Source: Planococcus chinensis (GTDB taxonomy: Bacteria; Bacillota; Bacilli; Bacillales_A; Planococcaceae). From it: a stretch of 64,000 nt of DNA. Within the stretch, counting starts at the first letter, position 1, and every line of letters begins with the position of its first letter. Under the pieces are notes generated by a model. That model was not told where the DNA came from. It saw only the letters and a list, made by a program, of their open reading frames with translations, and did no database searches. The stretch lies in NCBI RefSeq assembly GCF_020071995.1, contig NZ_JABWTK010000004.1, forward strand, positions 186,001 through 250,000. The letters run 5' to 3'. Of this stretch, positions 1-9,650 are shown piece after piece. Position numbers and translations under genes: made by a program.

Positions 1-369
1 CCGGCGGAATCGGATTTTTCCTACGGCGACATCAGCCCGAAAGACTATGACGCCATCCTGGTTCCAGGCGGATGGGCGCCTGACAAGATCCGCCGGTTCC
101 CGGAAGTGCTGAATATTGTCCAGTTTATGGACGAGCACGAACTGCCGATCGGCCAGATTTGCCATGCGGGTTGGGTGCTGATTTCAGCAGGCATTCTGAC
201 CGGCAAAAAGGTAACCAGTACGCCGGGCATCAAAGACGATATGGTGAATGCCGGTGCCGAATGGCTGGATGAACCTGTCGTTGTGGATGGCCATTTGGTG
301 TCGAGCCAACGGCCGCCGGATTTGCCGGACTATATGCGCGAATTCATTAAAGTAATGGAGCAGCAATAA
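1..369 (+). CDS. DJ-1/PfpI family protein, C-terminal part (5' end outside window)
   Basis: The reading frame is open from base 1 and ends at TAA 367-369, so only the last 122 residues are present. It has the class I glutamine amidotransferase-like fold signature of the DJ-1/PfpI family: a VPGG strand-turn near residue 22 and the nucleophile elbow with cysteine in QICHAGW near residue 53. Members include stress-protective deglycase/protease-like and chaperone proteins; the substrate cannot be told from this fragment. It lies 80 bp upstream of relA, where B. subtilis has apt. Family assignment is firm, function is not. Confidence 0.8.
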   Translation, partial: PAESDFSYGDISPKDYDAILVPGGWAPDKIRRFPEVLNIVQFMDEHELPIGQICHAGWVLISAGILTGKKVTSTPGIKDDMVNAGAEWLDEPVVVDGHLVSSQRPPDLPDYMREFIKVMEQQ

Positions 370-375
370 GAAAGC

Positions 376-405
376 TTTACTTTTCTGTCCATTGTTTTTT
401 ATAAT
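376..405 (+). promoter_or_regulatory. Candidate SigA promoter for relA
   Basis: TTTACT (376-381) and a consensus TATAAT (400-405) with an 18-bp spacer lie in the 80-bp gap before relA. The -10 is perfect and the -35 is weak. An AAGGTGGG ribosome binding site follows just before the relA ATG. Confidence 0.4.
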
Positions 406-449
406 AGAAAGATATACTTTTCGAAAAATCAGAAGCAAGGTGGGCAATT

Positions 450-2642
450 ATGGCGAAAGATTTAGTTAGGACACCTGAAGACGTATTCGAAATGGTTGCG
501 TCTTATATGAATGCCGATCATGTTGATACGATAAAACGGGCATACCAAGTGGCGCTTGCTGCCCACGAGGGACAATTCCGGAAATCCGGTGAACCTTATA
601 TTGTCCATCCGGTCCAAGTGGCCGGCATACTGGCTGAACTGCAAATGGATCCTGCAACAGTGGCTGCAGGTTTTTTGCATGACGTTGTAGAAGATACGCC
701 CGTCAGCCGGGAAGACATCGTCCGTGATTTTGATGAAGAAGTGGCGATGCTGGTCGATGGCGTCACCAAACTGAGCAAAATCAAGTACATGTCAAAAGAA
801 GAGCAGCAGGCGGAAAACCATCGCAAGATGTTTGTCGCCATGGCGCAGGATATCCGCGTCATTTTGATTAAACTGGCAGACCGGCTGCACAATCTTCGTA
901 CACTGAAATACCAATCGGTGGAAAAGCAGCGCATGAAAGCGAACGAGACGCTGGAAATTTTTGCGCCGATTGCGCATCGTTTAGGGATCAATACGATCAA
1001 ATGGGAGCTGGAAGACACAGCGCTCCGTTATTTGAATCCGCAGCAGTACTACCGCATCGTTAATCTGATGAAAAAGAAACGCACAGAGCGGGAAGCATAT
1101 TTGAATAATGTCATGGATGAAATTCGCGAACAGCTCGACGAAGTCGGCATTAAAGCGGATCTTTTTGGGCGTCCAAAACATATTTACAGCATTTACCGCA
1201 AAATGGTGCTGCAAAACAAGCAATTCAACGAAATTTATGACTTGTTGGCGGTCCGCGTCACAGTGGAAAGCATCAAAGACTGCTACGCTGTCTTGGGCAT
1301 CATCCATTCGACATGGAAGCCGATGCCGGGCCGGTTCAAGGATTATATCGCGATGCCGAAACAGAACCTTTACCAGTCGCTTCACACAACGGTTATCGGG
1401 CCGCAGGGCGATCCGCTCGAAGTGCAGATCCGGACTGAAGAAATGCACCGCATCGCCGAATACGGGGTTGCGGCGCACTGGGCCTATAAAGAAGGCCGGA
1501 AAGTCGATATGCCGAAAAACACTGTGGACTCCCGCTTGACGTGGTTCCGTGAAATCCTTGATTTCCAGAACGAGTCGGACAATGCGGAAGAATTCATGGA
1601 ATCGTTGAAATACGATTTGTTTTCGGATATGGTCTATGTGTTCTCGCCAAAAGGCGATGTCATCGAGATGCCGGCAGGATCCGTGCCGATCGACTTCGCA
1701 TACCGCGTCCACTCGGAAATCGGCAATAAAACGATCGGCGCTAAAGTGAACGGCAAGATGGCGCCGCTTGATACCGAACTGAAAACCGGGGACATCGTGG
1801 AGATTTTGACATCGAAACAATCATTTGGCCCTAGCCGCGACTGGTTGAAAATCGCCAAATCGACGCAGACAAAAAATAAGATCAAGCAATTCTTCAAAAA
1901 GCAATTGCGCGTCGACAATGTCCAAAAAGGCAAAGAATTGATTGAAAAAGAAATCAAGGCACAGGAATTTCCGGTAAAAGAAGTGCTGACGAATGAGAAC
2001 ATCAAGCGCGTCTGCGAAAAATTCAATTTCGCCGGGGAAGACGATATGTACGCAGCAGTCGGATTCCAGGGCATCACCGCCCAGCAAGTGGTGAACCGAC
2101 TGGCGGAAAAGCAGCGCAAAAAACGCGAACAGGAAGAAGCCATCGAAAAAATTACGGTGGAAATGAAATCCAATACACCGGTGAAGCAAACCGAGTCCGG
2201 CGTCATCGTGCGCGGCATTGACAACATGATGATCCGCTTGTCGCGCTGCTGCAATCCGGTGCCGGGCGACAGCATCATCGGCTTTATCACCAAAGGGCGC
2301 GGAGTTTCCGTGCACCGCGCGGATTGCCCGAATGTACAGTCCAACCAATCCGACCGGCTGATACCGGTTGAATGGGAAAATGCCGGCGCACCGGATAAAA
2401 AAGACTACCACATCGACATTGAAGTGGAAGCTTACGACCGCACCGGTTTGATCAACGAAGTGATGCACATGGTCAGCGAAACGAAAACAACGATCACAGC
2501 TGTCAGCGGCCGGGCGAATTCGGATAAAATCGCAACCATCAACATGACGATCATGATTCCGCATATTTCTCATCTGAACCGGGTGGTCGAGCGCATCAAG
2601 CAGATTCCGGATGTCTATTCGGTGAAACGGGTAACGAACTAA
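450..2642 (+). CDS. relA: Bifunctional (p)ppGpp synthetase/hydrolase Rel
   Basis: This is the long RSH enzyme that makes and degrades (p)ppGpp during the stringent response; it acts on the ribosome and in the cytosol. The 730-residue protein has every expected domain: an N-terminal HD hydrolase (H53, HDVVED around 77-82), a RelA/SpoT synthetase domain (about 230-350, with the [10 protein letters not shown] loop), TGS (about 390-450), a helical and zinc-finger region with [10 protein letters not shown], and a C-terminal ACT domain. An intact HD site indicates a bifunctional Rel rather than a synthetase-only RelA. The ATG follows AAGGTGGG. dtd begins 9 bp downstream, so the two are probably co-transcribed, as in B. 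subtilis. Confidence 0.97.
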   Translation: MAKDLVRTPEDVFEMVASYMNADHVDTIKRAYQVALAAHEGQFRKSGEPYIVHPVQVAGILAELQMDPATVAAGFLHDVVEDTPVSREDIVRDFDEEVAMLVDGVTKLSKIKYMSKEEQQAENHRKMFVAMAQDIRVILIKLADRLHNLRTLKYQSVEKQRMKANETLEIFAPIAHRLGINTIKWELEDTALRYLNPQQYYRIVNLMKKKRTEREAYLNNVMDEIREQLDEVGIKADLFGRPKHIYSIYRKMVLQNKQFNEIYDLLAVRVTVESIKDCYAVLGIIHSTWKPMPGRFKDYIAMPKQNLYQSLHTTVIGPQGDPLEVQIRTEEMHRIAEYGVAAHWAYKEGRKVDMPKNTVDSRLTWFREILDFQNESDNAEEFMESLKYDLFSDMVYVFSPKGDVIEMPAGSVPIDFAYRVHSEIGNKTIGAKVNGKMAPLDTELKTGDIVEILTSKQSFGPSRDWLKIAKSTQTKNKIKQFFKKQLRVDNVQKGKELIEKEIKAQEFPVKEVLTNENIKRVCEKFNFAGEDDMYAAVGFQGITAQQVVNRLAEKQRKKREQEEAIEKITVEMKSNTPVKQTESGVIVRGIDNMMIRLSRCCNPVPGDSIIGFITKGRGVSVHRADCPNVQSNQSDRLIPVEWENAGAPDKKDYHIDIEVEAYDRTGLINEVMHMVSETKTTITAVSGRANSDKIATINMTIMIPHISHLNRVVERIKQIPDVYSVKRVTN

Positions 2643-2651
2643 GGAGGACAT

Positions 2652-3089
2652 ATGCGAGTCATTTTACAGCGTTCCAAAAGAGCAAGCGTGAAAGTGGACG
2701 GCGCGGTGACGGGAGCCATCGATTCCGGCTACGTCCTGCTCGTCGGCATCACGCATGAAGATACAGAAAAAGACGCCAAGTACGTGGCGGATAAAATTGC
2801 CGGACTTCGGTTGTTTGAAGACGAAGAAGGCAAGATGAACCATTCGATCCTGGAAAACGGCGGGGACATCCTGTCGATTTCCCAGTTCACCCTTTACGGC
2901 GATGTGAAAAAAGGGCGGCGCCCGAGCTTTATTTCGGCGGCGCGCCCTGAAGCCGCTGAACCGCTTTGGGAGTCGTTCAATGACGCCTTGCGGAATAACG
3001 GGCTGACCGTCGAAACCGGCGTGTTCGGTGCCATGATGGATGTCGAGCTCGTCAATGACGGGCCCGTGACGATATTGGTGGAGTCGTAA
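2652..3089 (+). CDS. dtd: D-aminoacyl-tRNA deacylase
   Basis: It hydrolyses D-aminoacyl-tRNAs such as D-Tyr-tRNA, keeping D-amino acids out of translation. The 145-residue length is typical. It has the [10 protein letters not shown] segment near 77-86 and a C-terminal motif region ([11 protein letters not shown]) that matches the GP-containing cross-subunit motif of the family. The start follows a perfect AAGGAGG. It is the second gene after relA and is followed by a strong terminator, so it closes the relA unit. Confidence 0.95.
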   Translation: MRVILQRSKRASVKVDGAVTGAIDSGYVLLVGITHEDTEKDAKYVADKIAGLRLFEDEEGKMNHSILENGGDILSISQFTLYGDVKKGRRPSFISAARPEAAEPLWESFNDALRNNGLTVETGVFGAMMDVELVNDGPVTILVES

Positions 3090-3093
3090 GAAG

Positions 3094-3129
3094 ACCGGTA
3101 CAGGAGCATGTTTCCTGTGCCGGTTTTTT
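3094..3129 (+). terminator. Rho-independent terminator of relA-dtd
   Basis: A 12-bp stem (ACCGGTACAGGA with TCCTGTGCCGGT, 3094-3105/3113-3124, one G-U pair) with a 7-nt loop runs into a T6 tract. Confidence 0.9.
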
Positions 3130-3170
3130 ATTTGCAGGAGCGTGAAGGCTTGCCTTAGCAAGAATTTCAT

Positions 3171-3211
3171 AAAAAAACAGCACGGGAGATTTTCTTCTCC
3201 CGTGCTGTTTC
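3171..3211 (-). terminator. Terminator of the amidase gene (bidirectional shape)
   Basis: A 13-bp perfect stem, ACAGCACGGGAGA and its complement, has a 7-nt loop. On the minus strand it is followed by a T run (the A7 at 3171-3177), just after the amidase stop codon. Confidence 0.9.
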
Positions 3212-3214
3212 CGT

Positions 3215-4765
3215 TTATTCTTCCAATTGTGCATCAAAATAGTTGACGATGCCGGTGTATAATCCGAGCGCTGCTTGTTCCTGGAACTTCGACGCCGTCA
3301 CAGTGCGTTCGTCGTTGAAATTGCTCAAATAGCCGAGTTCGACCAGGACAGCCGCCTGCTTGTTTTCACGAAGCACGAGGTAATTTCCGGCCTGGACACC
3401 GCGGTTGCGGAGCTCGATTTTGCCGGCTAAGCCGGAATTGATGGCTGCCGCGAGCGGCTCCTGGAATTCATGCAAATAATAAGACGTAAACCCGGAAACG
3501 CTGCTGTCATCCGTTGCGTCGTAGTGAAGGCTGATAAAGGCATCCGCTGAGACTTGATGGGCAGCAGATACGCGCTTCCGCAAGTCGACATATGTATCGG
3601 ATTGGCGCGTCAACACCACGTCCGCTCCGGCAGAGCGCAAATGGTGCGACAGCGTTTCAGCCGTCTGCAGCGTCAAATCTTTTTCCAGGGTTTTGCGGGC
3701 GCCGACCGTACCGCCGTCATTGCCGCCGTGGCCTGGGTCGAGCACAATCGTCAAGCCGTCAAGCGTGCCTTTCTTGCGGTCGGGTTTCTCTTTTTCTTCT
3801 TCAGTGTCTTCCGCTTCGCCGCTAGTTACGACCCAAGTCGCGACATAAGCAGCAGTGCCGTCCGGCAACGAAACTTTGTACCAGTCGCCGCTTTGTTCAG
3901 CAACTTGCAGTTTATCGCCTGCATCTGCACGGCTTACCACGCTTGAAGAAGTGGAAGGCTCGGAGCGGAGGTTGGTGCCGTTCGTAATGACGGTCACGCT
4001 CTTAGTATCCGACTTTGCCGTTTCTTCGACAGCAGTTGCTGATTCATCGGACAAATGGCCATGGAACGCATAGACCCAGCCGGTTTTCTTTTCGGAAAGC
4101 TGAATTTCGACCCAATTGTCTTTGGTCGATTTCACCGGGAACACTTCGCCTTTATTGACGCTGCCCTGCACCTTCGAGTTGAGGTCCGGTTTTTTGCGGA
4201 CATTCAGAACATCCACCGCAATTTCAAAAGAAGCGGCTTCTGCAGTGGCCGGGGCCGGCTTTTCCGCTGTTTGTTGGGACGTGCTTATGTATTGTTTAGA
4301 CACAAATCCACGCGTATTTTGGAAATCCACTTCTGCCCAGTCGCCAGCTTCGCTGATGACCGTTGCCTGATCGCCGGCGTTCATTTGGGCGAGCACCGAA
4401 GCGGAGATGTCCGGCTGTGCGCGGACGTTCAGGCGGTCGACGCTTGCAACAGCCGTGACGCCGGAAACTTCCGTATTCCCGGATGCCGTTCCGGACGTCA
4501 GCCAGGAAGCGATCCACCCTTGTTCACCGCCGATTTCGATTTCCAGCCAGTCGCCGCTTTGCGATAGCGTTTTCACCGTGTCGCCTTGGGCGAATTCACC
4601 GATCACATCGTAGGAAAGGCCGGGGCCGGTCCGTACATTGACGGTTTCACCGGTAATCTCTACATCGCCGGCGGCAGCGAGTGCGGGATCAGCCGCAGGG
4701 GCCGGAGAAATTCCGGAAAACATGAATATGAATAAAATAATGGCAATAAACCACTTGCGGTTCAT
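3215..4765 (-). CDS. yrvJ: Secreted N-acetylmuramoyl-L-alanine amidase with four SH3b domains (YrvJ-like)
   Basis: A peptidoglycan hydrolase predicted to cleave the MurNAc-L-Ala amide bond outside the cell. A signal peptide (residues 1-25, hydrophobic core, cleavage near PAPAA) is followed by four bacterial SH3 (SH3b) repeats at about 36-95, 104-165, 179-240 and 255-315, each with an LNVR- or NLRS-type strand that probably binds the wall. The C-terminal Amidase_3 domain (about 338-510) has the zinc and catalytic residues: DPGHGG, EKD, SLHYDA and VELGY. An AAGGAGGTG site lies 5 bp before the ATG. YrvJ occupies the same position between dtd and hisS in B. subtilis. Confidence 0.95.
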   Translation of the reverse strand: MNRKWFIAIILFIFMFSGISPAPAADPALAAAGDVEITGETVNVRTGPGLSYDVIGEFAQGDTVKTLSQSGDWLEIEIGGEQGWIASWLTSGTASGNTEVSGVTAVASVDRLNVRAQPDISASVLAQMNAGDQATVISEAGDWAEVDFQNTRGFVSKQYISTSQQTAEKPAPATAEAASFEIAVDVLNVRKKPDLNSKVQGSVNKGEVFPVKSTKDNWVEIQLSEKKTGWVYAFHGHLSDESATAVEETAKSDTKSVTVITNGTNLRSEPSTSSSVVSRADAGDKLQVAEQSGDWYKVSLPDGTAAYVATWVVTSGEAEDTEEEKEKPDRKKGTLDGLTIVLDPGHGGNDGGTVGARKTLEKDLTLQTAETLSHHLRSAGADVVLTRQSDTYVDLRKRVSAAHQVSADAFISLHYDATDDSSVSGFTSYYLHEFQEPLAAAINSGLAGKIELRNRGVQAGNYLVLRENKQAAVLVELGYLSNFNDERTVTASKFQEQAALGLYTGIVNYFDAQLEE

Positions 4766-4796
4766 CTAGCACCTCCTTAAATTTACACCTCTTAGT

Positions 4797-4825
4797 ATTA
4801 TGAAAAAAAAACGGCCATTTGTCAA
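4797..4825 (-). promoter_or_regulatory. Candidate SigA promoter for the amidase gene
   Basis: Read on the minus strand: TTGACA (4825-4820), a 17-bp spacer, then CATAAT (4802-4797). It is nearly back to back with the hisS promoter. Confidence 0.55.
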
Positions 4826-4831
4826 AAAAGG

Positions 4832-4860
4832 TTGACAAGGTTTGGGGCAGTCCTTAAGAT
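4832..4860 (+). promoter_or_regulatory. SigA promoter for the hisS-aspS T-box leader
   Basis: A perfect TTGACA (4832-4837), a 17-bp spacer and TAAGAT (4855-4860) precede the T-box leader. Confidence 0.6.
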
Positions 4861-4889
4861 TAAGATTATTATACTTATATACATTTGCT

Positions 4890-5152
4890 GATGACGAAGA
4901 AAGTAATTGCAAGATTGGCTGAAAAGAGAGGGAAAGTCCTGGGCTGTAAACTTTCCTGCAGGAATCTGTAATGAAAAACACTTAAGAGGCTTTTTTCTGA
5001 AAGGCGCTGCATGCGCTTATTAGGAAGGAACGGAACCGGCCGTTACCCGGAATGAGAGGGTGCCGTCTTTTTGGCATCAACTAGGGTGGAACCGCGGAAG
5101 CTGATATTAAAAGCTCTCGTCCCTTGCGTAAGCAAGGGGCGGGGGCTTTTTT
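4890..5152 (+). promoter_or_regulatory. T-box leader of hisS-aspS (tRNA-His sensing)
   Basis: A T-box riboswitch that reads uncharged tRNA and controls termination upstream of hisS. The invariant T-box sequence AGGGTGGAACCGCGG is at 5083-5097. It is followed by a 16-bp terminator stem (5112-5127 with 5132-5147) and T6. Stem I features are visible: AGAGAG near 4925 and GGGCTGTAAA near 4931-4940. A CAC triplet at 4979-4981, after GAAAAA, is the likely His specifier. The specifier was placed by eye, without a structural alignment. Confidence 0.92.
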
Positions 5153-5179
5153 GTATGGAAAAATGAAGGAGTGGAAAAA

Positions 5180-6466
5180 ATGGGCAATAATATTCAAGCA
5201 CCGCGCGGCACGTACGATGTGCTGCCGGATCATTCTGCCAAATGGCAGGAAATCGAAGCGAAAATCATTGAACTGTGCAATCTTTACCAATACAAAGAAA
5301 TTCGTACACCGATTTTCGAACACACGGAATTGTTTCAGCGCGGCGTCGGCGATACGACGGATATCGTGACAAAAGAAATGTACACATTCCAGGACCGCGG
5401 CGACCGCAGTTTGACGCTTCGACCTGAAGGCACTGCATCCGTTGTGCGTTCATTTGTGGAAAATAAATTATTCGGCTTGCCGGACCAGCCGGTGAAATTG
5501 TTCTATACCGGACCGATGTTCCGTTACGAACGCCCGCAGGCAGGCCGCATGCGCCAATTCGTGCAATTCGGTGTGGAAGCGATCGGCTCGAAAGATCCGG
5601 CGATTGACGCAGAAGTCATTTCACTGGCGATGGAGCTTTACCGTTCCGTCGGTTTGAAGCGGCTGCGCCTCGTACTCAATTCACTTGGCGATACAGAAAG
5701 TCGCATCGCACACAGAGAAGCTTTGGTAAAACATTTTGAACCGCGCATCAACGAGTTCTGCAGCGATTGCCAGACGCGCCTTGAGAAAAATCCGCTGCGC
5801 ATTCTTGATTGCAAAGTGGACCGCGACCACCCGTTGATGGCGACAGCGCCGTCACTGGCTGATTATTTGAACGAAGAATCACAGGCTTACTTCGACCAGG
5901 TGAAAATGTACTTGGACGAGCTCGGCATTGAGTATGTCATCGATCCGAACTTGGTGCGCGGCCTGGATTATTACAACCACACCGCATTTGAAGTCATGAG
6001 CGATGCGGAAGGCTTCGGCGCCATTACGACGCTTTGTGGCGGCGGGCGCTACAACGGCCTGGTGGAAGACCTCGGCGGACCGGAATCGCCGGGCATCGGC
6101 TTTGCGATGAGCATCGAACGCCTGCTTCTGGCGCTGGAAATGGAAAAAGTGGAAATCGGCCAGTCGCAGAACCTGGAAGTATACGTGATTGCCATGGACG
6201 AAGCGTCGAAGAAAAAAGCTTTCGGCATCATCAAGGACCTTCGCTCAAGCGGCATTTCAGCTGATATGGACTACACGGGCCGGAAATTAAAAGCCCAGAT
6301 GAAATCGGCCGACCGCAAAGGCGCGAGCTATGTCATCGTCATGGGCGAGACGGAAATGGCGAGTGGACAAGTTGCTTTAAAAGAAATGGCGACCGGCGAA
6401 CAACAGACCGTTGCATTTGCAGAGATCGCTGGAACGATTACGAAAAAGAAATCATTGGAGGAATAG
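5180..6466 (+). CDS. hisS: Histidyl-tRNA synthetase
   Basis: It charges tRNA-His. The 428-residue class II synthetase has motif 2 ([14 protein letters not shown]), the HisA/HisB signatures ([11 protein letters not shown] and [14 protein letters not shown]) and a C-terminal anticodon-binding domain. The ATG at 5180 is preferred over an in-frame GTG at 5171 because AAGGAG at 5166-5171 sits at normal spacing from the ATG and overlaps the GTG. The gene lies behind the T-box leader, and aspS follows after 2 bp, so both are under the same control. Confidence 0.97.
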   Translation: MGNNIQAPRGTYDVLPDHSAKWQEIEAKIIELCNLYQYKEIRTPIFEHTELFQRGVGDTTDIVTKEMYTFQDRGDRSLTLRPEGTASVVRSFVENKLFGLPDQPVKLFYTGPMFRYERPQAGRMRQFVQFGVEAIGSKDPAIDAEVISLAMELYRSVGLKRLRLVLNSLGDTESRIAHREALVKHFEPRINEFCSDCQTRLEKNPLRILDCKVDRDHPLMATAPSLADYLNEESQAYFDQVKMYLDELGIEYVIDPNLVRGLDYYNHTAFEVMSDAEGFGAITTLCGGGRYNGLVEDLGGPESPGIGFAMSIERLLLALEMEKVEIGQSQNLEVYVIAMDEASKKKAFGIIKDLRSSGISADMDYTGRKLKAQMKSADRKGASYVIVMGETEMASGQVALKEMATGEQQTVAFAEIAGTITKKKSLEE

Positions 6467-6468
6467 AC

Positions 6469-8244
6469 ATGTCGAGATCGCATTATAGTGGAGAAGTCAA
6501 CGAAGCAATTATCGGACAACCCGTATCATTAAAGGGGTGGGTACAAAAACGCCGTGACCTGGGCGGATTGATTTTTGTCGATGTCCGCGACCGCAGCGGC
6601 ATCGTCCAAGTGGTGTTCAACCCGGAAATTTCGGAAGAAGCGACGAAAGTCGGAGAAACTTTGCGCAACGAATTTGTTGTGCATATCGAAGGCCTCGTCG
6701 TTGCAAGAGCGGACGGCCAAATCAATGCGGCTATGAAAACCGGAAAAGTGGAAGTACAGGTTACAAACGCCAGCATCATCAATGCGGCGAAAAACCCACC
6801 ATTTGCGATTGAAGACAATACCGACGTCAATGAAGACTTGCGCTTGAAATACCGTTACTTGGATTTGCGCCGTCCGGCGATGTACGAAACGTTCAAAATG
6901 CGTTCGGACATCACGAAATCAATCCGCCGTTTCCTGGATGAAGAAGGATTCCTGGAAGTGGAAACACCAATTTTGACAAAATCCACTCCGGAAGGCGCAC
7001 GCGATTACTTGGTGCCAAGCCGCGTACACGAAGGCGAATTCTACGCGCTTCCGCAATCGCCGCAATTGTTCAAGCAAATGCTGATGGTTTCCGGATTCGA
7101 TAAATATTACCAGATTGCCCGCTGCTTCCGTGACGAAGACTTGCGTGCAGACCGCCAGCCGGAATTCACACAGATCGATATGGAAATGAGCTTCAAATCG
7201 ATGGAAGAAATTCTGGAGATGAACGAGCGCTTGATGGTCCAAATGATGAGCGACGTCAAAGGCCTTGACATTGAACCGAAATTCCAGCGCATGAGCTATA
7301 CCGAAGCCATGGACCGTTTCGGCTCCGACAAGCCGGATGTCCGGTTTGGCCTGGAACTGGTCAACGTGTCCGACTTGGTGAAAGATTCTTCGTTCAAAGT
7401 GTTCGCCGGAGCGGTTGAAAACGGCGGTCAAGTCAAATTGATCAATGTCAAAGGCCAGGCAGCCAACTACTCACGCAAAGACATCGACGCACTCGGTTCA
7501 TTTGCTTCCGTTTACGGTGCAAAAGGCCTGGCGTGGCTGAAAGTGGAAGAAGACGGCGTGAAAGGCCCGATTGCGAAATTCTTTGAAGGCGATGCAGCCA
7601 CTGCGTTAACAGAACGCGCAGAAGCGGAAGCGGGAGACCTTCTGTTATTCGTAGCGGATTCTTCTTCGGTCGTAGCAGATGCACTCGGCGCTTTGCGTTT
7701 GAAGTTCGGCAAAGAACTTGGCCTGATCGACAACTCACAATACAAATTCTTATGGATTACGGACTGGCCGTTGTTTGAATACGACGAAAAAGAAGGGCGC
7801 TATTTTGCGGCTCACCACCCGTTCACGATGCCGTTTGAAGAAGACCTGGACATTCTGACGACGTCGCCGGAGAAAGTCCGCGCACAGGCGTATGACCTTG
7901 TCCTGAACGGTTATGAGCTTGGCGGAGGCTCGCTGCGCATCTACCGCCGCGACATCCAGGAGAAAATGTTCCAAATGCTTGGATTTACGGACGAAGAAGC
8001 CCGTGCCCAGTTCGGTTTCCTGATGGATGCGTTCGAGTACGGAACGCCTCCGCACGGCGGGATTGCATTCGGCCTCGACCGTCTCGTTATGCTCCTTGCA
8101 GGACGCACCAATTTGCGCGACACCATTGCCTTCCCGAAAACAGCAAGCGCCAGCGATCTTTTGACGGATGCGCCAAGCCCGGTTTCCGAATCGCAGCTTG
8201 AAGAATTAAGCTTATCGGTCAGTATTCAGAATAATGAAAAATAA
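6469..8244 (+). CDS. aspS: Aspartyl-tRNA synthetase
   Basis: A class IIb synthetase of 591 residues, the usual bacterial length. An N-terminal OB-fold anticodon-binding domain (about 15-105) is followed by the catalytic core with [12 protein letters not shown] and motif 3 ([15 protein letters not shown]), interrupted by the bacterial GAD insertion (about 290-410). A GGAGG site overlaps the end of hisS, so translation is probably coupled. Whether it is discriminating or also charges tRNA-Asn was not examined. Confidence 0.97.
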   Translation: MSRSHYSGEVNEAIIGQPVSLKGWVQKRRDLGGLIFVDVRDRSGIVQVVFNPEISEEATKVGETLRNEFVVHIEGLVVARADGQINAAMKTGKVEVQVTNASIINAAKNPPFAIEDNTDVNEDLRLKYRYLDLRRPAMYETFKMRSDITKSIRRFLDEEGFLEVETPILTKSTPEGARDYLVPSRVHEGEFYALPQSPQLFKQMLMVSGFDKYYQIARCFRDEDLRADRQPEFTQIDMEMSFKSMEEILEMNERLMVQMMSDVKGLDIEPKFQRMSYTEAMDRFGSDKPDVRFGLELVNVSDLVKDSSFKVFAGAVENGGQVKLINVKGQAANYSRKDIDALGSFASVYGAKGLAWLKVEEDGVKGPIAKFFEGDAATALTERAEAEAGDLLLFVADSSSVVADALGALRLKFGKELGLIDNSQYKFLWITDWPLFEYDEKEGRYFAAHHPFTMPFEEDLDILTTSPEKVRAQAYDLVLNGYELGGGSLRIYRRDIQEKMFQMLGFTDEEARAQFGFLMDAFEYGTPPHGGIAFGLDRLVMLLAGRTNLRDTIAFPKTASASDLLTDAPSPVSESQLEELSLSVSIQNNEK

Positions 8245-8258
8245 CTAAAGTAAAATTC

Positions 8259-8287
8259 TTGTGCAATTAAAAAAGGTGTGCTAACAT
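8259..8287 (+). promoter_or_regulatory. Promoter of 6S RNA
   Basis: TTGTGC (8259-8264), a 17-bp spacer and TAACAT (8282-8287). The predicted start is near 8295, at the base of the 6S closing stem. Confidence 0.6.
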
Positions 8288-8295
8288 ACAAGTAG

Positions 8296-8486
8296 TAGAG
8301 AATCCTGATGTGTTCGTTTTAAGCTATTCAGTTTTGACCCAACATTTTGTCGTCGGGAGACCAAATTTCGTCATGGCTAACATGCCTCTCAGGGGAAGTT
8401 ATAAGTGATGGAGAGGTCACCCACCTGCTAGAAGCGGGTTCAAAAACGATATGCACCACAAGGACGGCACGATTGGGATTCTCCAT
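8296..8486 (+). ncRNA. ssrS: 6S RNA (6S-1/BsrA type), about 190 nt
   Basis: 6S RNA mimics an open promoter and sequesters SigA-RNA polymerase. There is no protein gene between aspS and tcdA, which is exactly where B. subtilis encodes 6S-1 (bsrA). The 5' end (GAGAATCCTGATGTG) resembles my memory of the start of 6S-1. The terminal closing stem is explicit: GAGAATCC (8298-8305) pairs with GGATTCTC (8476-8483), which gives about 190 nt. A promoter lies just upstream and a strong terminator about 15 nt downstream. The central bubble was not modelled. Confidence 0.85.
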
Positions 8487-8500
8487 TATTTTAACTTTTC

Positions 8501-8529
8501 ACCCTCCGGCAATTTGTCGGGGGGTTTTT
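8501..8529 (+). terminator. Terminator of 6S RNA
   Basis: A 10-bp GC-rich stem (ACCCTCCGGC with GTCGGGGGGT, loop AATTT) runs into T5. Confidence 0.85.
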
Positions 8530-8542
8530 AATTGTGTATAAT
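8514..8542 (+). promoter_or_regulatory. Candidate SigA promoter for tcdA
   Basis: TTGTCG (8514-8519), a 17-bp spacer and TATAAT (8537-8542). The -35 overlaps the 6S terminator stem. Confidence 0.5.
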
Positions 8543-8586
8543 TCCTAGTATATCTCTCAACTTTCAATTTGAAGGGCAGGAAAATC

Positions 8587-9351
8587 ATGTTACATCAATT
8601 TTCACGAAACGAATTAGCCGTGGGCAAAGAAGGAATCGAATTACTGAAAAATACAACTGTCGCTGTTCTGGGCGTGGGCGGCGTGGGTTCATTCGCCGCT
8701 GAAGCATGTGCACGCAGCGGAGTCGGCCGCATTATCCTCGTTGATAAAGACAATGTCGACATCACCAACATCAACCGCCAACTGGTGGCCAACCTTTCAA
8801 CTGTCGGCCAATCCAAAGCGGAAGTGATGAAGGAGCGCATTGCCGACATCAACACTGAATGTGAAGTGATTTCTTTACATATGTTTTATACGGAAGAAAC
8901 GTTTGAAGAATTCTTCAGCTACAACCCGGATTACGTCATCGACGCATCCGATACGATGATCTACAAAGTCCACTTGATGCAGGAATGCTACAAGCGCGGC
9001 GTGAAAATCATCTCAAGCATGGGCGCAGCGAACAAGACGGATCCGACGCGTTTCCGCATTGCGGATATTTCCAAAACGCATACCGATCCGCTTGCGAAAA
9101 TTATCCGCAAGAAATTGCGTGAAGCAGGAATCCGCAAAGGCATTCCGGTTGTCTTTTCCGATGAAAGCCCGATTGTCATCCGGGAAGACGTCGTTGGAAC
9201 TGTCGGAAAGCCGGATGCCGCCATCCGCAAAGCGAAAATGCCGCCGAGCTCCAACGCCTTCACGCCGTCTACTGTCGGCTTGATCTGCGCAAGCTGGGTT
9301 GTCAACGACATCACCCGCGAGATTCCGATTGAACGCGTCAGAAATAATTAA
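8587..9351 (+). CDS. tcdA: tRNA threonylcarbamoyladenosine dehydratase
   Basis: An E1/ThiF-like enzyme that uses ATP to cyclise t6A37 to ct6A in tRNAs. The 254-residue protein has the Rossmann GVGGVGSFAAEA motif near 27-38, VDKDNVDITNINRQ (ThiF signature) and a catalytic-loop region. The start is ATG 8587 (MLHQFSRNELAVG); an upstream in-frame TTG at 8569 overlaps the ribosome binding site and would add residues that homologues lack. It acts on the same modified base as mtaB at 48.7 kb. It stands alone between the 6S terminator and its own terminator. Confidence 0.95.
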   Translation: MLHQFSRNELAVGKEGIELLKNTTVAVLGVGGVGSFAAEACARSGVGRIILVDKDNVDITNINRQLVANLSTVGQSKAEVMKERIADINTECEVISLHMFYTEETFEEFFSYNPDYVIDASDTMIYKVHLMQECYKRGVKIISSMGAANKTDPTRFRIADISKTHTDPLAKIIRKKLREAGIRKGIPVVFSDESPIVIREDVVGTVGKPDAAIRKAKMPPSSNAFTPSTVGLICASWVVNDITREIPIERVRNN

Positions 9352-9353
9352 TG

Positions 9354-9384
9354 AAAAGCCGGCTCGCAGGTAGAGCCGGCTTTT
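9354..9384 (+). terminator. Terminator of tcdA
   Basis: AAAAGCCGGCTC (9354-9365) pairs with GAGCCGGCTTTT (9373-9384) across a 7-nt loop, directly after the tcdA stop codon. Confidence 0.88.
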
Positions 9385-9401
9385 GCGTGCCGAAATTGGC
9401 C

Positions 9402-9648
9402 GAACGCACAGAAATCGTTGTGAACGCACACAAATCGTTCTAAATGCACACAAAAGACGATTGCCAAAAGAGAAGGCGCTTTTCGCGGGCGAAAAGCCAT
9501 CAAAACCGGGTCTTGGCCAGTCGGATTTTGCTGAACGCAAATAAACCGGCTTTGAACGCAAATAAATTTATTTAAACGCAAATAAAAAATTTTAAACGCA
9601 AATAAACTTCCCGCGAACGCAAATAAATTCCAATCAACGAACACAAAT
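9402..9648. repeat. Intergenic array with 20-21 bp period (array A)
   Basis: Short related cores recur at regular steps between tcdA and rarA. GAACGCACAGAAAT and relatives start at 9402, 9422 and 9442 (20-bp steps). GAACGCAAATAAA or AAACGCAAATAAA start at 9533, 9554, 9574, 9594 and 9615 (20-21 bp steps), with a decayed unit at 9639. Spacers between cores are unrelated. It is non-coding on present evidence, because the 20-bp steps break any heptapeptide frame. Confidence 0.85.
9458..9500. repeat. 43-bp hairpin-containing direct repeat, copy 1
   Basis: It matches 9651-9693 at 42 of 43 positions. It contains an 8-bp perfect hairpin, GCTTTTCG with loop CGGG and CGAAAAGC, with no T tract of its own. 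It sits inside array A, right after the three GAACGCACA-type units. Confidence 0.9.
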
Positions 9649-9650
9649 GC

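Noticed and set aside
981..1820. 279-codon minus-strand frame
   Set aside because: Antisense shadow of relA, with composition typical of reverse-complemented coding DNA and no start signals.
3554..3946. Plus-strand frame of 130 codons
   Set aside because: Antisense to the secreted amidase, which is fully supported by domains and signal peptide.
8347..8541. 64-codon frame downstream of aspS
   Set aside because: It lies inside the 6S RNA and its terminator.
9348..9644. 98-codon minus-strand frame through array A
   Set aside because: The apparent heptad repeats change reading frame at each 20-bp step and there is no ribosome binding site; it is a by-product of the DNA array.
9402..9648. CRISPR array
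   Set aside because: The repeated cores are 13 bp or shorter, spacers are about 7 bp, and no cas genes are nearby.
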